From Candidatus Babelota bacterium (GTDB lineage: Bacteria; Babelota; Babeliae; Babelales; JAUPTZ01), in NCBI GenBank assembly GCA_030917815.1, contig JAUPTZ010000014.1, positions 1 through 64,000 on the forward strand: a stretch of DNA of 64,000 nucleotides. Direction: 5' to 3'. A program made the position numbers and the translations under genes. Under the pieces are notes generated by a model. The model had not been told where the DNA came from, did not search any database, and saw nothing but the letters and a program-made list of their open reading frames with translations. Below are positions 12,201 to 21,200 of the stretch, one piece after another. How positions within the stretch are numbered: position 1 is the stretch's first letter; each line of letters opens with the position of its first letter.

Positions 12201-15200
12201 CGGTTCCTTTTGCAAATCAGGTAACAAAAATAGTAAGCAGAGTGAACGGTATCATTATCCTTCCAAGTACCGATCCGATCCGCCAAGCATTCTTCCAGTA
12301 TCTTGCCTTAGTAAGCAACACCGCCGCTGCCATGGGCCAAGATGACCTTGCAAAACTCAGTACCAAGGTCCTCGTACCATTACAAAGCACACCGCTTGCC
12401 TCCGATGAAAGCGCTATTGTAAAACAAGTCATAGACCTTGCGGGTAATACATCGGCCATAAACACCAAAATTTTAAATAATATTCAAGATCCTGTCGCAT
12501 TAATCGCATTACTTCAAACACTGGTTTCAACACCTCTACAAGGAACCTCTGATGCGCAAATTGCAGCTATCCAAGCTTTATTAACAGCGCAGCGTAATGC
12601 GACACCAACGGCACCAGTTACCCCTCTAACCGCAGCGCAGTACCAAAGTATTATTAATTTCCTCTACCTCATCGCGCTCAATCGTGATGAGCTAAGTAGC
12701 ACTGGCCAACAGAATTTGCTCTTAACTTTGCAACTTGCAGCGGCAAATTCTAGCCTAAATAAGTTGAAAACACAGGGAACTACAACTCCGTTCTCCATCA
12801 GCGACATCACCACCTTAGCAAACACCGCAATCAGCTTTACCAACCAACTTGCGAAGCTTACTAAAGCAGTAAGTGGCATTTTGGTATTGCCAAGTACCGA
12901 TACTGCTCGTCAAGCCTACTTCCAATATCTTTCTAGCTTAACCAGTTCAAATGTTACGATGCTGCCTGCCGATCTTACATCGTTAGTGAACAATGTTGTC
13001 GTTCCATTACAAAAAACGCCACTTAGCTCAACTGAAGCGGCTATTCTTGGCCAGCTGGTCTCAACAAGCTCTAATACTTCTGCGCTTAATAATAAGGTAC
13101 TGACAAACGTACAAGATCCAACATCGATGCTGACTCTCCTTAAGACCCTTGCCGTAACACCATTACAAAATACTCGTGATGCACAAATAAATGCGCTGCA
13201 ATCATTATTAACAGCACAACGAAACGCTACGGTAAGCGCTCCAGCTGCGCCAATATCAGCATCACAATATCAAGATATTATTAATCTGTTATTCGTAATC
13301 GCTAACAACCGTGATGAGCTGAGCGCTGATGGCCTACAAAGCTTGTTGCTTACTCTGCAACTTGCCACGGCGACTACTAGTTTAAGTGGATTAAAAACAA
13401 CACCGTCCGGTACCACAAGTGATCCACTAGTTGCTCTCCTCCCTAAAACGGCTTTCCCTCTTATTGCTACCACTTCCTCATCAACCACACCAACCGATAT
13501 TACCTCATTAGCTAATGCCCCAATAAGCTTTGCCTATCAGGTCACTAAATTAACCAATGCGGTAAAGAAAATAATTCTACTGCCAAGCAGCGATCCGGTT
13601 CGCCAAGCCTACTTTCAGTATCTTGCCGGACTGACAAACTCAACGATCAGTATGACGCCAGCCGATCTAACAACCTTAGCAACTATGGTCATTGTGCCCC
13701 TTCAGAAAACACCTCTCGGCGCAGATGAAGCCGCAATTATTAATCAATTGATCGCCATGAGTAGCAATACCTCTGCCGTAAACAATAAAGTGCTCTCAAA
13801 TGTACAAGATCCAACCTCAATGATTGCATTGCTGAAAACGCTCGCACCGCTAACCTTGCAAAATACCCGCGATGCGCAAATAAATGCTATTCAAGCATTG
13901 TTGACTGCACAACGTAACGCTACTGCCACCGCGCCTGCAGCACCAATTTCGGCAACCCAATATCAAGATCTTATTAACCTATTATATCTCATTGCCTACA
14001 ACCGTGATGAACTAAGCACCGCCGGTGTACAAGCGTTATTGTTAACTCTACAACTCAGTACGGCGAATACAAATTTAAGCGACTTAAGAACAAGCTCGAA
14101 TCAAGGCACCGATCCTATACTTTCAGGAATGCCAACCATTCCTGTAGCAATTAGTGACATAACAACGTTGGCAACTACGCCAGTGGTCTTTACCTATCAA
14201 GTTACAAAATTAGCCAAAGCCGTCAATGCTATTATTCTACTACCAAGCAGTGATCCAGTACGCCAGGCATATTTCAAATATTTAGCCGGCATTGTCAACT
14301 CAACAATAAGCATGACTCCAAACGATTTAACTAATTTAGTTAACCTAGTTATCGTGCCATTCCAAAAGACACCGCTCAGCCCAGATGAAACAACTATTAT
14401 GAATCAACTGATTGCCATGAGCAGTAATACCTCTGCCGTAAACAATAAAGTGCTCTCAAATGTACAAGATCCAACCTCAATGATTGCATTGCTGAAAACG
14501 CTCGCACCGCTAACATTGCAAAATACCCGCGATGCGCAAATAAATGCTATTCAAGCATTGTTGACTGCACAACGTAACGCTACTGCCACCGCGCCTGCAG
14601 CACCAATTTCGGCAACACAATATCAAGATCTTATTAATATATTGTATATTATTGCCTACAACCGCGATGAACTAAGCACCGCCGGTGTACAAGCATTATT
14701 GTTAACACTACAACTCAGTACGGCAAACACAAGCTTAAGTAACTTAAAAACAAGCGCCAATCAAGGTAACAATACCGACCCTATACTCTCACCAATGCCA
14801 ACGGTACCTGCCACAATCAGTGACATAGCCGCCCTGGCCAGTTCATCATTAGTGTTTACCTATCAAGTTGCAAAACTAGCTAAAGCAGTCAATGCTATTA
14901 TTCTACTACCAAGCGGTGATCCCCTACGTCAAACATATTTCAAATACTTGGCCGGTATTGTTAGCTCACCAGTCAGCATGACTCCAGATGATTTAACGAA
15001 CCTTGTCAGCTTAGTTATTGTACCATTCCAAAAAACACCACTCAGCACCGATGAAGCAGCTATCATTAATCAACTGATTGCCATGAGCACCAATACGTCT
15101 GCTATTAACAATAAAGTACTCTCAAACGTACAAGATCCAACTTCAATGATTGCCTTACTCAAGACGCTCGCACCGGTTACACTGCAAAATACTCGTGACG

Positions 15201-18200
15201 CTCAAATAAGTGCTATACAGGGCTTATTAAATGCACAGCACAATGCAACGGCAGCAAATCCAACCACACCGGTTACCGCTGCACAATATCAGGATATCTT
15301 CAATATTTTATACCTCATTGCTCTGAACCGCGACGAATTGAGCACTGCCGGCGTGCGCAACCTGTTGCTCACTTTACAAGTAGTGAATGCACTCCCACCG
15401 CTTGCAGGGTTACAAACACGCTCAACAGCCACTAAGCCATCAACACCACCATCGGCCGATGATCTAATCACAGCCTTGTTGCCGTCAACTCCGGCAAAAT
15501 TAAGCACAATAACAGCCCTTGCAAATACACCGGTTGATTTTACTGATCAAGTCGCAAAACTCACTAAGGCCGTAAGCGCTATTGTCGTCCTCCCAAGCAC
15601 CGATGCTACACGTCAAGCCTACTTCCAATACCTTGCTGGCTTTACCACCTCAAGTGTAACTATGGAACCGGCCGATCTTACTATTCTCGTAAACAATGTC
15701 CTTGCACCGTTACAAAAAACGCCACTGAGTGATAGTGAAACCGATATCATTACTCAGGTCGTAGCTATGTGCAACAACACCTCTGCCGTAAACAATAAGA
15801 TACTGGCCAATACCCAAGATCCAGCCGCCATAATTGCATTGCTCAACACACTTTCACCAACATCGCTTCAGACCAATCGTGATACACACGTAAATGCCTT
15901 GCAAGCACTCTTAACTGCACAAAGAAATGCAACCGCGAGCGCCGGTTCAGCAAATCCCGTTCAACCGCTGAGCCCGGCACAATACCAAGCCATTATAAAT
16001 CTCTTATACCTCATTGCTATTAACCGTGATGAACTTAGTATAAATGGCCAAAAGAATCTCTTAGTAACCTTACAGCTTGCAAACACAAATCCCGCTCTTG
16101 CAAATCTTAAGACCTTATCAACTTCTACAACAGCAACACCTTCAAATCCACCATCACCTGAAGATATCATTGCAACACTGTTACCGTTGAAACCGGCAAC
16201 AATCGGTGACATTCTCACCATTGCCGGTACCGCAATTGACTTTGCTAATCAGGTAGCAAAGGTAAGCAAGGCGGTGAATACTATTATTACGCTGCCAAGC
16301 ACCGATCCTATCCGTCAGGCCTACTTCCAATACTTGACCACCCTCGCGGCCTCAACGCTTCCTACACAATCGGCCGATCTTAAGGCTTTGACTAATAATG
16401 TTGTTACACCACTTACTGCAACACCGCTTACAACGGCCGAAAGTAATACACTCGCACAGCTTACTTCTATGATAGGCAGTGCAGCCACTGCCAGTGCGCT
16501 CTTTACTACTCAGTTATTGAGCGGTCAAAACACTATAGCCAACTTGACCGATTATATTGCTATGCTCGCAAACATGCTGAAAAACAAAGGGGTTTCAACT
16601 ATATTTAATCCCGGTGATTTTGATACCTATGTAGCACAGCTCGAATATGTTGTTGATAGCCGAGAATTGTTACAAGCGCAGCCCGATGCTTCTGGAACCA
16701 TAAATCCATCGGCTCAAAAAGCGGCAAAGGCTACTATTCAAACGCTCACTAATCTCTTGCAGCTTGCTCAACTGGCTCCTGAACTAGCGTCACATCAAAG
16801 TGACCTTGCAACCTTACTCACACAAGCAACGAGTGATTACCAATTCGCTGATCGTATTGCCTACGGTAAGGTAGAAATTGCAAATCTTATGAAGCGTCGT
16901 CAAAACAACCCAAATCCAACGGTTGATTATTTCTATAATCGCTTAGTCAGCAAACTGCAAATACTCTCTAACGCTCCTGGTATAAAGACAACAGACAACT
17001 TCAACGACCTTGAAGCATCAATACTGAATCCTTTGATAAGCTTGACCACCGACCCAACACAAGCAGCCCTTCTTCAGTCGCTTCACGACACTATTGAAGC
17101 AAGTAAACAATCAATTCTTGAACAGCAAAAGACCTTTATTTACCACTTCAATGCGGCTGTAGCACAACAAACAAATACCAGTTTATATATCAGCATGTTG
17201 CAAACCATCATAACGAACGAACGCAAAGGGCTCATTACGTTTGATGAGACGTCATCGTCCACGACAAGCAGCGGCGCGGTACAAAGTCATGTTCCTGATA
17301 GCACTACCTTCTTCAATGCATTGACTACTGCCGTTGCGCAACGCGACATTCTATCGGCAACCGATTGCAGCAATTTAGCAACAGCGATTAACTATGCTTT
17401 GTATAGTGATGTTTACACCGCACGCGCCGATCTGCAACCGAAGCTACAAATGCTGTACACACAGGCATCAACCCCAATAGCGTTTGCCGACCGTGTGACA
17501 ACGTATGCAACTAAAGTATCGTCAATCTTGAAGCTCCTCCCTACCGATCAAGATCGCGTAAACTACTTCACCGTCCTCAGTACCTTATCAAGCGCACCGG
17601 GCAATCTCACTACCGATTCACTCAACAAGTTGGTCAATACTATTATGACTCCTTTGAGTGCCAGCCCGTTAGCTTCAAATGAACAAAGCATCATTACCGC
17701 GCTGCAACAATTCGTTGCTGGTGCACAGACTCAGGTAAAATCGGCCGCATACCAAATGAGCCTATTGCCGTTGGTTGCTGATTGGGGTGTCGTCATCAGC
17801 ACGCTGCAAACAATGCTCAACAACAAAGGCATCTCGGTCATTTTTGCAAGTGAAGACATCCAGCTCTTCATCAACGCACTTACCATGCTTGTCAATAACC
17901 GTGAGTTACTCCAAGTAAATACCAGCACACAATCAAGTGTTACCACTGCTGCAGGACAATCGGTACTCATACAAAACTTAATAACACTCTTGCGCACTAC
18001 CGAACTAGCTGCTGAATTCACTGCATCAAAAACAACCCTTGATCAGCTTATTGCTGCTGCAGGAACCGACCACCTCTTTGCCGATCGCATTGCCTACATG
18101 CAAACAGAAATAGCCACAATGACCCCGATACAGCAAAAGAATAGTAATGATCCTATGCTACAAATTATGTTCGATCGTATGATAGCCAAACTCACTATCA

Positions 18201-21200
18201 TTCTTAATGCATCAGGCCCAATGACCTCATCATTATTTGATACTCTTGATGTAGGCGTAATCACACCACTTCTTGCATTAGTCGATACCGATGCTCGCCG
18301 CCAACAAATTCAAGCGGTTCGTTCAACGATTCAATCAAGCAAAGCCACGGTACTCCAACAGCAAGCAACATTTACCTACCAATACAACTTGGCCCAAACA
18401 CAAGCGGCAAACCCAAGCATGTATGTTAATATGCTGCAAGGAATTATTAACGGTCAACGTCAAGGCACTATCACCTTCTCTGGTAGTGATGCTCAAACAT
18501 TTATTACTGCCCTTACCACAGCGGTAAAAACAAGAGACAACTTGAGCGATAGTGATACAACAGCTCTGATTAACGCTATTAATTACGCCCTATTTAGCGA
18601 TGTCTACACCAGTAACCAGGCGTTCCAAAATACTCTACAACAACTTTTAACAACGGCAAGTACACCAATTCCATTCGCTGATCGCGTAGCAACGTATAGC
18701 GCAAAAGCAAAAAGCATTATTGCGATTAAAGATTCAACCGATGCGACTCGCGTTGCGTACTTCAACTGCTTACAAGCACTTCCTGGTGCACCAGGCGTTC
18801 AAACAACCGACTCACTAACGCTCTTACAAAACAGCGTTATCACGCCGTTCACTTCAAGCCCAATGAGTCAAAACGAACAAACCATCATAAAAGCATTACA
18901 ATCGTTTGTTACCACCGCACAAACTACGATTAAAACCGCTACCTATCAGTTAGCGGCACTGCTCTCAGAACCTGATATCAGTAAATATCTTGCCGGCCTT
19001 CAAGACCTTCTCACCCGCAAAGGTACGTATTTCACCTTCGTACCAACTGATTATACAAACTTTGCAAGCCAAGTAGCGTACATAGTGAATAGTCGAGAAT
19101 TACTCGATACTCGTGGATTGAATGCAGCTCAGAAATTAGTAACAAGCACTCAAGCAAGCGCCGATTTCTCAACACTTTCGACAACATTGAAGCCACTTGC
19201 TACTCAAATTACACAGCCATTCTACTTCAATGATCGAGTAACATGGATGATTACCGAAATTCAACAAATTGTTAGCCGCTCACCAGCGGCAACCGATCCT
19301 ATGTTGATCCGCTTTATTACGAAATTAGGCCTACTCTTGAATGCGCCACAGATTAATACTACCGACCAACAATTCAGCGACCTTCAAGCAAAAGTCCTTA
19401 CTCCTCTTGGAGCACTCAATTTAAGTCCGGATCAACAAACGCAAGTACAAACATTAAGCAACCAAATCCTTGCGCTCAAATCGCAAGTGCTCCTAACCGC
19501 AACAACATTTCAATATCAATTTGGGCTTGCGCAGGCACAACTGGCAAATACCGATGCTTACTTAGATATTCTGACCTCCATCATGACCAAGCATCACTCC
19601 GGAGAACTCACCTTTAGTGGTAATGACAACGTTACTATGTTAAAGGCGGTCCAAGACCTTGTTAACAACCGCGACATATTAAGCAAGGCTCAGATAACCA
19701 TTGTACAAGCATTGATAACCTATTGTGGTGCAAGTTCGCTCTATCAGGACCAGGCAAGTCAAACAACATGCCTCAACTTAATGCAACAGCTCGCGCAGCC
19801 AATTCCACTGGCACAATTAGTTGCTAAGTATTCTAGTCAGGTTAAATCGATCATCTTCTTATCGTCAGACGATCCTGCACGTACCCTGTTCTTTACGCAA
19901 TTAGGAAACATGGCACAATCAACCGATAGCGTACCACCAACATTAATAACACAAATTAATAATACACTGATCACTCCATTAAATTCGGCAAATCCAAGCT
20001 TCAACGAGCAAACGGTTATTAAAAACCTTCAATCGTTTGTGGCAGGCGCAACACAAAAAGCGCAATCGGTAAGCAACTTGTTGCAAATGGCTGATGATAG
20101 CAACCCTGCACTGATTGATTATGCAAATGCAGTAGCCGGCATTATGCAACAAAAAGGCTCTCCGCTTACGTTTAGCGATAGTGATACGACCAACGCGCTT
20201 GGTGCCTTGGCCTATGTAAGCGCAAGCAGAGAGTTGTTAAGCGCCGACCAAATTAAAACAGTCCTACAACTGATTAATCGCATCCAGTGGCTTGGGACAT
20301 TTAAGGACAATGATGCGCAATTGCAATCGATACTTGCAGATTTAAACACCATTCATTTGTTTCAAGATCGTGTCAACTATGCATCGCAAGAACTCAAGGC
20401 TTTAATGGCGAGTAACGCTAATCCGGCCGGCAATCGCATGGCCCGATTAGTCTTGAAGTTAAGCACTGTTCTATCGGCAACCGGTCCTGCCGTCGCAAGC
20501 GATTTCAATACCTTGCAAAATACACTTACTCAGTTGCAAACGTTAGCTTTGCCCACAGCGCAAATGCAAACGGTTACCAACTTGATCGCACAAGTAGCAG
20601 CAAGCCAAAGTTCCATTCTTGCGGCTCAGCAAACATTTGCTTACAACTACGCGCAAGCACAACTCATTCAAAACAATCTGCCCAACTATATCCTTGCACT
20701 AAAAAACATTATTTCATTAAAGCGTCAAAATCAAATGAACTTTGATCCTGCCGACTACGCCACTTTTGTTAATGCGTTAAGCGCCGTAAGCGCTAACCAA
20801 GACGCAATGACTACAGCCGACATCAGCAACCTCAAAGACGCTATCAACTACACCTATTACAGTGCCGGATTCACTACGTATCAACAAGCACTGACCGATC
20901 TGTACAACACATTGAACACACCACCAACATTTGCGCAACGTGTTGGTCAGTATGCGGCTCAAATTTCGGCCATCCTTCAACTTGACGGTGCCGATCCTAA
21001 ACGCATACAGTTCTTCGCCAATATTCAGTTCATGCCAAACCTACAGGGCAGTGGTAATATAGCCGACGTACAAAACTTTATTACCAGCATGTTAACTCCA
21101 CTACAAACAACGCCGTTAAATCAATCTGAACAAGCAGTCGTTGCAACGTTGGCTCAATTTGTAGCAAGCGTACAACAAAAGGCAACGGCCCTCTCTTACA

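Noticed and set aside
13700-14700. Direct repeats as a CRISPR array
   Set aside because: The repeats are in-frame protein-coding units of 660 bases with no short-repeat/spacer structure.
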